A stretch of DNA of 36,322 nt from an uncultured Bradyrhizobium sp. (GTDB lineage Bacteria; Pseudomonadota; Alphaproteobacteria; Rhizobiales; Xanthobacteraceae). A program made the position numbers and the translations under genes. Positions within the stretch are counted from its first letter, which is position 1. The number at the start of each line of letters is the position of its first letter. Positions 9,637 to 17,292 of the stretch are shown piece by piece. The notes beneath the pieces are model-generated. The model had not been told where the DNA came from and searched no databases. It was given only the letters and a program-made list of their open reading frames with translations. The stretch spans positions 1 to 36,322 of the forward strand of contig NZ_CAKZHY010000007.1 in NCBI RefSeq assembly GCF_936928535.1. Reading direction: 5' to 3'.

Positions 9637-9751
9637 TCACTGCTCCCGCCTGCACCTGCTTGCGTAGCCCTAGGGCCGCGAAACAACATCTATCAGTCGA
9701 GTATGACCGTTCGGCGCTCTACCCGTCCTGCGTGGAGTGCACGCTATCAAT

Positions 9752-9843
9752 TTTCGTTCTGCGTCTGACTCCATTTCGTTCTCAAAGAACGAATCGGAAT
9801 CGAAAAGATCAGCGCGCAACGATCCCTACTGATTGGTTTACTC
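9752..9843. repeat. Direct repeat copy 2 (92 bp) flanking the small hydrolase gene
   Basis: Same orientation and length as the copy at 8911-9002, with the same internal TTCGTTCT-CAA-AGAACGAA palindrome, here perfect over 8 bp. The two copies enclose 749 bp holding only the hydrolase gene. Confidence 0.8.
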
Positions 9844-9878
9844 TGCTGGTGATATTGCGCGCGCGGTTCGTCGCTGGC

Positions 9879-10487
9879 TCACTTATCCGGAAAATTCATG
9901 CCGATCTCCGTCACCACCGGCGCCCACTTCACCAGCATTGCATTGTCCGAGGCGACCTTGACGCCGTCGCCGAGCAACGACTTCGGCGCGGCGGATTTCC
10001 GGTCGAAGCGGATCGTCACCGTGCAGCCGCCCTGCATTGGATGGCCGAGTGCGCCGCCCTTCCAGTCGGTGACAAAGCCGCCGTAGTCCCATTCGAAACC
10101 GGCCACCGTGAACGGCTTGCCGTTGGCCCTCTGCACGTCGGCGAGGCTCGATCCGATCATAATGCCGCTGACGTTCCATTTGCTCGTCCTGGCGGTGTCG
10201 CGCAGCGTCAGGCCGGAAACGCGCTTCGATTTGTCTTCCGCGAAGGCGACCTCTAGCCGTCGCTCCATCACCCTCGGAAACAAGACGAGCCCTTTGTAGG
10301 TTTCGCCCTCCGCCCCCGACAGGTCCTGTATCTCGGCCTCCTTGCCGTAACGCTGCATCAGGCTGTTGGCGGTGTCCCCGGGTGCGATCGGTGACACACA
10401 GGTGATCGGCCCCTCGGTCGGCGGGGCGGATTGAGCAAATGCGGGGGATGCGAGCAGGACGAGAGCGACGGCGACATTGCGCATCAT
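9879..10487 (-). CDS. Hypothetical periplasmic protein with signal peptide
   Basis: I do not recognise a family. With the ATG at 10487 (or 10484) the protein is about 202 residues and begins with a clear Sec signal peptide (MMRNVAVALVLLASPAFA, cleavage before QSAPP). The mature part has two cysteines, one in PITCVSPIAPG and one in QGGCTVTIRF, that could form a disulfide in the periplasm. It seems to consist of two similar halves, each with a Gly/Asp-rich turn near the phrases SLMQRYGKEAEI and SLADVQRANGKPF, which suggests a repeated fold. The upstream open frame to 10721 overlaps the neighbouring gene and is Arg/Ser-rich shadow sequence. It follows the amidotransferase-like gene on the same strand, 100 bp apart. 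Confidence 0.72.
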   Translation of the reverse strand: MMRNVAVALVLLASPAFAQSAPPTEGPITCVSPIAPGDTANSLMQRYGKEAEIQDLSGAEGETYKGLVLFPRVMERRLEVAFAEDKSKRVSGLTLRDTARTSKWNVSGIMIGSSLADVQRANGKPFTVAGFEWDYGGFVTDWKGGALGHPMQGGCTVTIRFDRKSAAPKSLLGDGVKVASDNAMLVKWAPVVTEIGMNFPDK

Positions 10488-10587
10488 CGAGAACCATTTC
10501 CAGACTGGAAGATTCGGTCTGGAACGTAGCGCGCGACCTCGGCTCGGCACAACTCCCGACGATGAGGTCAAGGCGACGACGCTCGGC

Positions 10588-11361
10588 CTATGCCGTCGCC
10601 CTCTGCTTAGCCACCATCGCCTCGCCGAACGCCTCGAACAGTTTTCGGTTGATTGGATTTCGCTGCGGGTCGTATTCGGCGTGCCACTGCACGCCGAGCG
10701 CGAAGGTCGGGGCTTCCGCAATGCGGATCGCTTCGATGGTGCCGTCCTCGGCGACGCCTTCGATCAGCACGCGCTTGCCGGGATCGAGGATGCCCTGCCC
10801 GTGCAGCGAATTGACCCGGATCTTTTCGCAGCCGAGGAGCTTTGCGAAGGCGCCGCCCGGCGTGAGATCGACATCGTGACGGTCGGCGAACACGACGGCC
10901 GGATCAGGATGGATCTCGCCGTTCTCGAGCCGGGGCATGCGGTGGTTCATACGGCCGGGGATCTCGCGGATCTCAGGGTGTAGCGAGCCGCCGAAGGCGA
11001 CGTTCATCTCCTGCAAGCCGCGACAGATTCCGAACAGCGGAATACCGCGCGAGACGCAGGCGACCGACAGCGCCAGCGCGACCTCGTCGCGGTGGATGTC
11101 GTAGGGCTCGTGCTTCTCGCAGGGGTCGACGTTGAAGCGGGTCGGGTGCACGTTGGCGCGTGCCCCCGTCAGCACGATGCCGTCGACGGTATCGAGCAGC
11201 GCGGCGATATCGGTGATATCAGGGGAGCCCGCGAACATCACCGGCAAGCCGCCGGAAACCTCGGCCACGGCACGCAAATTGCGCTCGCCGACCATCTGGA
11301 CCTGAAATCGATTTTCGACGCGATGGGCGTTCCCGATCACGCCGACGACCGGCTTTCTCAT
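10588..11361 (-). CDS. Class I glutamine-amidotransferase-like hydrolase (peptidase C26, PuuD-like)
   Basis: Member of the gamma-glutamyl-GABA hydrolase family, which cleaves gamma-glutamyl bonds in putrescine breakdown or related pathways. The 257-residue protein has the nucleophile elbow FGICRGLQEMN with Cys113, and the His227-x-Glu229 pair in GVQWHAEYD. The region GIVLTGARANVHP matches the family strand-loop before the active site. No putrescine genes are adjacent, so the substrate is not settled by context. The ATG at 11361 fits the family N-terminus (RKPVVGVIGN). Confidence 0.88.
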   Translation of the reverse strand: MRKPVVGVIGNAHRVENRFQVQMVGERNLRAVAEVSGGLPVMFAGSPDITDIAALLDTVDGIVLTGARANVHPTRFNVDPCEKHEPYDIHRDEVALALSVACVSRGIPLFGICRGLQEMNVAFGGSLHPEIREIPGRMNHRMPRLENGEIHPDPAVVFADRHDVDLTPGGAFAKLLGCEKIRVNSLHGQGILDPGKRVLIEGVAEDGTIEAIRIAEAPTFALGVQWHAEYDPQRNPINRKLFEAFGEAMVAKQRATA

Positions 11362-11450
11362 CTCCCGTTCAGACCTCCCCGCAAGAAGATTCTTTCAACA
11401 TGCCCCTGGGGTGGAACAAATTCAACAGAAGGGATCGCGGGACGGCAATG

Positions 11451-12167
11451 CTATTTTCGCGCAAATGCCTCCCGGGCCTCGATCGCGCCTGTGACAGGCA
11501 GGCCGGCGGCCTTCAGCGCGGTTGCCGCCTGGTCGCCCGGCATGGCCAGCCACGGCAATTTCGCCTCGATTCCGCGAGTCACGGGCTCCCCGAACACGCC
11601 ACCGAAATCGATCGGCCAAAATCCGTTGGGGACCACCTCGACGGTAAGGCCGCGGATGGCATAGCCGCTGCCGAGAACCGTGTCCGCATGCGCGGCCGCG
11701 ACGAGGCGCGCGGTGTGGGGATCTCCGGGGTCATCAAAGCTCACGAGCACGGGGATCAGGTCCCCCTGCACCGGAACAATGCCGGTTTGCCTGGTGATAT
11801 CGCCGAACGAGACGCGGTTGCCGCGCGCGGCGCTGTAGGCACGGAGAGCGACGTAGTTGATGTCGTCGAGGTCGAGCTTGGTGCCCTGCTGATGCGCCAG
11901 CAACACCACCAGGTTCTTGCCTTTGCCGCGGTCTTGGCCGAGATCGACGAACACGGCTTCCCCGCGCATCGTGGTGCGACCACCGCGGTTGTAGTTGCGG
12001 TCTGGCACGATGGCCAGAATGCCGGAGGCGGTTCTGATCCCGTCCGGCGTCGTCACGTCGACCGTGAGGCGATATTTGTGGCTTGGCCGGTTGATTCGGA
12101 TCTGGTCGCCGATCACGATGATGGCCAGAAGCCCGAGCAGACCGGCCCATTTGCTGATGAAACTCAA
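11451..12167 (-). CDS. Hypothetical protein with N-terminal membrane anchor
   Basis: No family recognised. The protein of about 238 residues has one hydrophobic segment close to the N-terminus (WAGLLGLLAIIVIGD), then a soluble domain probably facing the periplasm. That domain carries phrases such as TPDGIRTASGILAIVPDRN and GEAVFVDLGQDRGKGKNLVV. I place the start at TTG 12167 because AGGTGGGG lies just upstream and it leaves room for the divergent permease promoter. A GTG at 12203 is an alternative; the open frame runs to 12356 but there overlaps the divergent gene. It is divergent from the AI-2E-type permease, about 134 bp between starts. Confidence 0.6.
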   Translation of the reverse strand: MSFISKWAGLLGLLAIIVIGDQIRINRPSHKYRLTVDVTTPDGIRTASGILAIVPDRNYNRGGRTTMRGEAVFVDLGQDRGKGKNLVVLLAHQQGTKLDLDDINYVALRAYSAARGNRVSFGDITRQTGIVPVQGDLIPVLVSFDDPGDPHTARLVAAAHADTVLGSGYAIRGLTVEVVPNGFWPIDFGGVFGEPVTRGIEAKLPWLAMPGDQAATALKAAGLPVTGAIEAREAFARK

Positions 12168-12301
12168 GCGCGCCCCACCTGTTCTTTTCTTATCGGTCTG
12201 CACCGTTCGCGCGGCAGCGTCAAACCAGCGCGTTGACGCGGCCTTGATCGGAAGCACGTTTGCCGAAAGAGTGGCTCGCCCGCCGCCAAAAAGGACTTGA
12301 T

Positions 12302-13432
12302 GTGACGATCTCCGGAGATGAACGGCCCCAAACTCGCAACGATCTCGCTTGGGCAATCTCGGTCGGCGGCATCGCCGTCGTGCTGTTCACCGCGGCACTG
12401 GTCTTCACCTGGTATTTTGCGGCCACCCTGCTCCTGATCTTCACCGGCATGTTGCTCGGCGTCGGCCTCAACGCGCTGACCAATGCGCTTGGCCGGCGCG
12501 TCCACCTGCCGCATGCGGTACGGCTTGCGATCGTCTGCATCGTGCTTGCGGCATTGCTCGCAGGCATCGCCTATCTCGGCGGCGCAACCATTGCCGACCA
12601 GGCCTCGGTGCTCAGCAACACCATCAAATCGCAGATCGCGCATGTCAGGTCCTTCCTGGAAAACCACGGCATCGACACCAGCGTCTTCGACATCGGCAAT
12701 GCCACCTCGGCGGCCCCCGCCTCCCCGGGCGATACGGCTCCGTCGTCGAACCCGAATGCGCACGGCCCCCTGCCGGGCGCAGGTGCGCTTGCCTCCAGCG
12801 GTGGGGCGATCGTGAGCCAGACCTTCAAGCTGCTGTTCGGCGCGATCAGCGCCGTCGGCAACATTTTTATCGTGCTGTTCCTGGGACTGGCTTTCGCCGC
12901 GCAACCCAGCGTCTACCATGACGGCCTGCTGTTTCTCGCACCGGCGAAGCATCGCGTCCGCGCGACGCTGATCATCGACCGGATCGGCGAGACGCTGGAG
13001 CGCTGGCTGATCGCGCAAATCATCGTCATGCTCGCGGTCGGCGTCGTGACCTGGATCGGGCTTGCCATCATCGGCATCCCCGGCTCGTTCATCCTGGGGA
13101 TCCAGGCCGGCCTGCTCGCCTTCATCCCGACCGTCGGCGCCATCATCGCCGGCGTGGTCGTGGTGCTGGCAAGCCTCGCCTCGGGCTGGATTCCGGCGCT
13201 GTCGGCGCTGATCCTGTTTCTCGGCGTGCACGCGATGGAGAGCTACGTGCTGACGCCGCTGCTCCAGCGCCAGGCACTGGACATCCCGCCGGCCACGCTG
13301 TTCGCGTTCCAGATCGTGCTCGGCGTCGTCTTCGGAATCTGGGGCCTGGCGCTGGCGCTGCCACTGGTCGCCATCGCCAAGGTCATGATCGATCATTTCA
13401 AGACGTATGAGGCGCCGCCTCTGGCAGCATGA
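12302..13432 (+). CDS. AI-2E family transporter (PerM/YdiK-type permease)
   Basis: Inner-membrane protein of 376 residues with the family layout: two N-terminal helices (about 15-60), a third near 80-100, a long extracytoplasmic stretch rich in Ala, Pro and Ser (about 110-180), then a block of helices containing the signature PGSFILGIQAGLLAFIPTVG and a final pair near 330-365. Members export signals, Na+ or other solutes; the name does not prove AI-2 transport. The GTG at 12302 is chosen over TTG 12260 because AAGGA lies six bases upstream. The stop codon falls within a 63-bp intergenic repeat. Confidence 0.9.
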   Translation: MTISGDERPQTRNDLAWAISVGGIAVVLFTAALVFTWYFAATLLLIFTGMLLGVGLNALTNALGRRVHLPHAVRLAIVCIVLAALLAGIAYLGGATIADQASVLSNTIKSQIAHVRSFLENHGIDTSVFDIGNATSAAPASPGDTAPSSNPNAHGPLPGAGALASSGGAIVSQTFKLLFGAISAVGNIFIVLFLGLAFAAQPSVYHDGLLFLAPAKHRVRATLIIDRIGETLERWLIAQIIVMLAVGVVTWIGLAIIGIPGSFILGIQAGLLAFIPTVGAIIAGVVVVLASLASGWIPALSALILFLGVHAMESYVLTPLLQRQALDIPPATLFAFQIVLGVVFGIWGLALALPLVAIAKVMIDHFKTYEAPPLAA

Positions 13433-13489
13433 TCCGGACCCGAAGGGCCGCGTTAGCGCAAAGTGCGCGGTTTTCCGAAAAGATCATGC
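13427..13489. repeat. Rhizobiales intergenic palindromic repeat (GATCATGC-ended)
   Basis: GCATGATC at the left pairs with GATCATGC at the right, and the inside contains GCGTTAGCGCAAAGTGCGCG. Repeats with these GATCATGCTCAAAC-type ends are frequent in Bradyrhizobium and related genomes. The left end overlaps the last codons of the permease gene. Confidence 0.75.
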
Positions 13490-13518
13490 TCAAACGACAA
13501 GAGGCGGCGTAGGACGCC

Positions 13519-13815
13519 TCAGGTCGTCAGCACGGTCTCGGTGTGCTCGACCTCTGGAGGCGAGGCGAAAAACTGGCCAACGAGGCCGCGCCATTCGGTG
13601 AAATTCTCGGAGCCGCGGAAGTCGACGGTGTGGTTCTCCAGCGTCGCCCACTTCACCATCAACCGGTAGCGCTGCGGCTTCTCGATCGACTTGTGCAGCT
13701 CAAAGCCGTGGAAGCCCTTGGAACGGCCGAAGGCGGCCTTGGCCTTGGCGACGGCGGCCTCGAAGTCCTTTTCGCTGCCCGGCTTGACGTCGATTTGCGC
13801 GATCTCGGTGATCAT
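13519..13815 (-). CDS. Antibiotic biosynthesis monooxygenase (ABM) domain protein
   Basis: Ferredoxin-like dimeric-barrel protein of 98 residues. ITEIAQIDVKPGSEKDFEAA at the start and YRLMVKWATLENHTVDFRGSE in the middle are the two beta-alpha-beta halves typical of ABM proteins. Family members include quinol and polyketide monooxygenases without cofactor and heme-degrading enzymes; the conserved heme-ligand pattern of IsdG is not evident, so no specific activity is assigned. The ATG at 13815 has AAGGGGTGG upstream. It stands alone between a repeat and a terminator that serves the next gene on the same strand. Confidence 0.85.
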   Translation of the reverse strand: MITEIAQIDVKPGSEKDFEAAVAKAKAAFGRSKGFHGFELHKSIEKPQRYRLMVKWATLENHTVDFRGSENFTEWRGLVGQFFASPPEVEHTETVLTT

Positions 13816-13865
13816 CGGTTTCCACCCCTTTTTGTTTGGTGGCCGTGTCTAGCGCAGGCTGGAGC

Positions 13866-13892
13866 AAAGAAAAAGGCGCCGAAACGGCGCCC
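13866..13892 (-). terminator. Rho-independent terminator of the small tail-anchored protein gene
   Basis: On the minus strand GGCGCC-GTTTC-GGCGCC is followed by TTTTTCTTT. It lies 23 bases beyond the stop at 13915, which supports that small gene as real. Confidence 0.82.
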
Positions 13893-13914
13893 TGCCCGGC
13901 CGAAAATGCGGCTT

Positions 13915-14151
13915 TCAGGCGAACAACAACACTGTGCCGCCGACGACGAGCGCGCAACCGCAAAACAGGGCAATCGGCCAATAGCTGCGGCTCTTGATAT
14001 AGCGCCCCTGGGCGCGGCGCTCGGCAATCAGCGCCGTCTCGTATTCGTCGGCCGTCGAGAACAGACAGGCGAAGCCGCCGCGCGCCGAGCTTGCGGCAGC
14101 TTCGAGCGACATCAGGGCAGCTTGCGGGTTCTGTCGACGGATCGATTCCAT
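13915..14151 (-). CDS. Small tail-anchored membrane protein, hypothetical
   Basis: A 78-residue protein of unknown function. The N-terminal half is polar, with a helical stretch rich in Ala and Arg ending ADEYETALIAERRAQGR. The C-terminus is one hydrophobic segment (SYWPIALFCGCALVVGGTVL) that would anchor it in the membrane with the bulk in the cytoplasm. The ATG at 14151 lacks a strong ribosome site, which lowers confidence; a clean terminator after the stop raises it. It is 56 bp downstream of the diguanylate cyclase gene on the same strand and might be co-transcribed. Confidence 0.62.
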   Translation of the reverse strand: MESIRRQNPQAALMSLEAAASSARGGFACLFSTADEYETALIAERRAQGRYIKSRSYWPIALFCGCALVVGGTVLLFA

Positions 14152-14207
14152 GACCGCAATGGTGGAACCGAATGGTAAACAGAGGATTACCGCCAGGCTC
14201 CTTCGTC

Positions 14208-15440
14208 TCAGGCGGTCGCCGGCTGTGTCTTCGACGGTCCCTTGGGGACACCGATCCGCGCGGCGCTCTGGCGGCGCCAGTTCTCCAGCGACAGCGGCAG
14301 CTCCTCCGCCGCCTCGACGCGGTTACGGCCGCCGCGCTTGGCCTGGTAGAGCGCCGTGTCGGCCGAGGCCAGCAACACCTCGAGCTCGGTGCCGGCAGGG
14401 CCGCCGGCTACACCGATGCTGACGGTGGTGTCGACAGGGCCCTCCTCGACCACGACGCCTGACGTCTCGAACGCCTCGCGCACGCGCTCGGCGACCAGCA
14501 CGCCTTCCTCCAGCGCGCAAGGCAGCAGCGCGGCGAACTCCTCGCCGCCGATGCGGCCCGACAGGTCCGAGATGCGCAAATTGTTGACGACGATGGTCGA
14601 GAACAGTCTCAGCATCTCGTCGCCGGCGGGATGGCCGAAGCGATCGTTGATCGACTTGAAATGGTCGATGTCGAAGATCATCACGGTGACAGGGCGACCG
14701 CCCTTGGCCTCGCGCTCGATCATTCGCGCGCAGGCTTCCGAGAAGCCGCGGCGGTTCAACATGCCGGTCAAGGGATCGGTCGACGCCGCCGTGCGGTGCG
14801 CGGTGACGGTGCGCTCGGACACCAGCATGAAGATCACGAACACGGTGCCGACGGCATACAGGATCAGCTCGACCGCGAACACCGTGACCCAGAGGCTGCT
14901 GGAAAAGCCGGAATCGTTCGGGCGCAGGAAGCTGCCGAGCAGGATCGGCAGCATCAATACGCAGCCGTGCATCACAGGTACCACGAAGGCCGGCCAGCGC
15001 CGTTGCAGGCTCTTGCGCCGTTCCACCCAGAGCTCGCTCGCGGTCAGGGCCGCATAGACCGAGACGATGCCGGCGCCGATGATCATGCGCAGCATCGAGG
15101 CGGAGGGATCGAGCAGCTTCACGGCCGCGACCCAGGCGATCGCACCAAGCACCAGACCCGCCCAGTTCGGCTTGCGGCCGTGGAAGACGCGCGCCGCATT
15201 CCACACCATGCCGCAGGCAACGAAGCCGACCGCGTTCAGGGCGAGATAGAGATACGGGCCGAGCTTGTCACCGGTCGCGGTCCACAGCGCGACCGAGGAC
15301 GCGCCGAGCAGATAGGCGGTGCCCCACCATTTCAGCGCGGGGCTGTTCTCCTGTCTGCCGAAAAACACCATCATGGCGCCGAGCAATGCGGCGACCATCG
15401 TGGCGACCAAATAGAGCGTGATGCTATCGAGCGACATCAT
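14208..15440 (-). CDS. Membrane-bound diguanylate cyclase (GGDEF)
   Basis: Makes the second messenger c-di-GMP from two GTP. The 410-residue protein has about six membrane helices in residues 5-215 acting as a sensor of unknown input, then a GGDEF domain (about 225-385). The active site reads RIGGEEFAALLP (GGEEF variant, active in the family), and DIDHFKSINDRFGHPAGDE carries the metal and GTP contacts. An RxxD inhibitory site (RISD) sits five residues before GGEEF, so product inhibition is likely. No EAL domain is present. The ATG at 15440 has AAGGGGG upstream; a second ATG follows directly. A link to the exopolysaccharide cluster 7 kb away is possible but not shown. Confidence 0.93.
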   Translation of the reverse strand: MMSLDSITLYLVATMVAALLGAMMVFFGRQENSPALKWWGTAYLLGASSVALWTATGDKLGPYLYLALNAVGFVACGMVWNAARVFHGRKPNWAGLVLGAIAWVAAVKLLDPSASMLRMIIGAGIVSVYAALTASELWVERRKSLQRRWPAFVVPVMHGCVLMLPILLGSFLRPNDSGFSSSLWVTVFAVELILYAVGTVFVIFMLVSERTVTAHRTAASTDPLTGMLNRRGFSEACARMIEREAKGGRPVTVMIFDIDHFKSINDRFGHPAGDEMLRLFSTIVVNNLRISDLSGRIGGEEFAALLPCALEEGVLVAERVREAFETSGVVVEEGPVDTTVSIGVAGGPAGTELEVLLASADTALYQAKRGGRNRVEAAEELPLSLENWRRQSAARIGVPKGPSKTQPATA

Positions 15441-15596
15441 GTCGGCCCCCTTCTAAACATAGCAGTTACGCGATCGGCTCAGCCGACTTGCGCGCCCTTC
15501 CAGATGCGACGCTAGGTCCCGCGAGTTCCATTCAGGTTTTCAAGGGGGCCCAAGTTTTCGGGAAACACGCGCTGAATTTGCGTACAAACGAACAAC

Positions 15597-15625
15597 AAAA
15601 AAGGCGCTGAAATCAGCGCCTTTTT
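15597..15625 (-). terminator. Rho-independent terminator of the rplM-rpsI operon
   Basis: GGCGCTGA pairs with TCAGCGCC around a 2-base centre, with A/T runs on both sides, so on the minus strand it ends in TTTTTTG. It lies 44 bases after the rpsI stop and could also work in the opposite direction. Confidence 0.88.
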
Positions 15626-15669
15626 GCATCTCATTGAAGCCGCTTTCGCGGCGAATGTGACCGAAGCGA

Positions 15670-16152
15670 TTAACGCTTCGAGAACTGGAAGGACCGGCGG
15701 GCCTTGGCCTTGCCGTACTTCTTTCGCTCGACCACGCGCGAGTCGCGGGTGAGGAAGCCGCCCTTCTTGAGCACGCTGCGCAGCTCGGGCTCGAAATAGG
15801 TCAGAGCCTTGGAGATGCCGTGACGCACAGCGCCAGCCTGGCCGGACAGACCGCCGCCGGCGACGGTGCAGATCACGTCATACTGGCCCGAACGCTGGGC
15901 CACCGAGAACGGCTGCTCGATCATCATGCGCAGCACGGGACGGGCGAAATAGACCTCGACCTCGCGTGCGTTGACGGTGACCTTGCCGGCGCCCGGCTTG
16001 ATCCAGACGCGGGCGACCGCGTCCTTGCGCTTGCCGGTGGCGTAGGCGCGGTTGAACTTGTCGACCTTCTTCTCGTGCTTGGGCGCATCGGGCGCCGCCG
16101 CTGCGGTCTTGAGCTGCGAGAGCTGGTCGAGCGACTGAATGGATTCGGCCAT
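15670..16152 (-). CDS. rpsI: 30S ribosomal protein S9
   Basis: Small-subunit protein whose C-terminal tail reaches the P-site tRNA. The 160-residue form is about 30 residues longer than in E. coli at the N-terminus, as usual in Rhizobiales. [37 protein letters not shown] and the terminal [17 protein letters not shown] are diagnostic. Its ATG lies two bases after the rplM stop, so the two are co-transcribed; a terminator follows. Confidence 0.97.
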   Translation of the reverse strand: MAESIQSLDQLSQLKTAAAAPDAPKHEKKVDKFNRAYATGKRKDAVARVWIKPGAGKVTVNAREVEVYFARPVLRMMIEQPFSVAQRSGQYDVICTVAGGGLSGQAGAVRHGISKALTYFEPELRSVLKKGGFLTRDSRVVERKKYGKAKARRSFQFSKR

Positions 16153-16154
16153 GA

Positions 16155-16619
16155 TTATGCGGCCCTCGTGTTCTTGCGGTTCAACTTGGCGATGTCGAGC
16201 TTCTCGGGCGTCTGAGCCTCGTGCGGATGATCGGCGCCGCCGTAAACACGGAGGTTGCCCATCTGGACGCGACCGAGCGGACCACGGGGGATCATGCGCT
16301 CGACGGCCTTCTCGAGCACGCGCTCGGGATGCTTGCCTTCAAGGATCTGGCGCGCGGTGCGCTCCTTGACGTGGCCGACATAGCCGGTGTGCTTGTAGTA
16401 GGTCTTCTGCTCGCGCTTGCGACCGGTGAGGACCGCATGCTGGGCATTGATGATGATGACGTTGTCGCCGCAATCAACGTGCGGGGTGTAGGTCGGGAGG
16501 TGCTTGCCGCGCAGGCGCATGGCAACGATGGTGGCGAGACGGCCGACGACCAGACCCTTGGCGTCGATCAGCACCCACTTCTTCGTCACCTCAGCCGGCT
16601 TTGCCGAAAAGGTTTTCAT
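16155..16619 (-). CDS. rplM: 50S ribosomal protein L13
   Basis: Early-assembly large-subunit protein. With the ATG at 16619 it is 154 residues and starts [20 protein letters not shown] as in rhizobial homologues; GGAAG lies seven bases upstream. The 13-residue extension to 16658 has no family support. Motifs [33 protein letters not shown] and GMLP-like [20 protein letters not shown] identify L13. First gene of the rplM-rpsI operon. Confidence 0.97.
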   Translation of the reverse strand: MKTFSAKPAEVTKKWVLIDAKGLVVGRLATIVAMRLRGKHLPTYTPHVDCGDNVIIINAQHAVLTGRKREQKTYYKHTGYVGHVKERTARQILEGKHPERVLEKAVERMIPRGPLGRVQMGNLRVYGGADHPHEAQTPEKLDIAKLNRKNTRAA

Positions 16620-16676
16620 GTCAGAGCTTCCGTAGACGGGGAACAGCGGCGCGAACACCGCACCGGACTGCGCGGG

Positions 16677-16705
16677 TTTCTAGAGAAGAGACGCGCAACG
16701 GTCAA
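16677..16705 (-). promoter_or_regulatory. Sigma-70 type promoter of rplM-rpsI
   Basis: On the minus strand TTGACC (16705-16700) is followed after 17 bases by TAGAAA (16682-16677), close to the TTGACA/TATAAT pattern with ideal spacing. Transcription would start about 50 bases before the rplM ATG. Confidence 0.6.
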
Positions 16706-16777
16706 TGCCCGAGGGTGGAAATAACATCAGCAAAATCAGTGGTTTAAAAATATGGTGCTATATTACCTGCAAAAACT

Positions 16778-17206
16778 TCAAACATTTGGAATGGAATAGG
16801 TCGAGGTGACATGGGCGATCGGATCGGGCGAGGTCCCGGACAACAGCTTGACCTCCCCGACCGCCAGCCGCTTGCCGAGCTTGAGCAGCCGGGCCTCCGC
16901 CAGCACGTCCTGCCCGGGCTGGCCCTTGCGCAGGAAGTTGATGTTGAGATTGGTGGTCACCGCGAGCCCGATCGGCCCGATGGCGGAGAGCAGCACCACG
17001 TACATGGCGAAATCGGCCAGCGCCATCAGCGTCGGGCCGGATACGGTTCCACCCGGCCGCAGCATCTTCTCTCCGTAGCGCTGGCGCAGAAGGCAGGTCT
17101 GGCCGTCCGCGCTCTCGATCGTGATGTCGTCGCCGCTGAAGGCCTGGGGAAATTCGTCGCGGAGAAACTGCTCGAGCTCCGCCACGCTCATTTTCGCTGC
17201 CGCCAT
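16778..17206 (-). CDS. PaaI-like hotdog-fold thioesterase
   Basis: Hydrolyses an acyl-CoA thioester; the acyl group is unknown. The 142-residue protein has the PaaI pattern: RPGGTVSGPTLMALADFAMY, where the Gly-Gly-x-(V/I)-x-x-x-x-x-x-x-x-x-D region holds the active site, then the strand TTNLNINFLRKG and the C-terminal AEARLLKLGKRLAVGEV. The ATG at 17206 is preferred, with GGTGGGG upstream; GTG 17218 and ATG 17191 are alternatives. It is divergent from the ECHDC3-like gene (86 bp between starts), which hints at related CoA-ester chemistry. Confidence 0.85.
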   Translation of the reverse strand: MAAAKMSVAELEQFLRDEFPQAFSGDDITIESADGQTCLLRQRYGEKMLRPGGTVSGPTLMALADFAMYVVLLSAIGPIGLAVTTNLNINFLRKGQPGQDVLAEARLLKLGKRLAVGEVKLLSGTSPDPIAHVTSTYSIPNV

Positions 17207-17292
17207 GCCGTTCCCCACCCTCGCTTCACGTCCCTTGCTGCATTAGGTTATCTGCATCATGTCACTGTAATAATCCAATCGGAAACGCCGCA

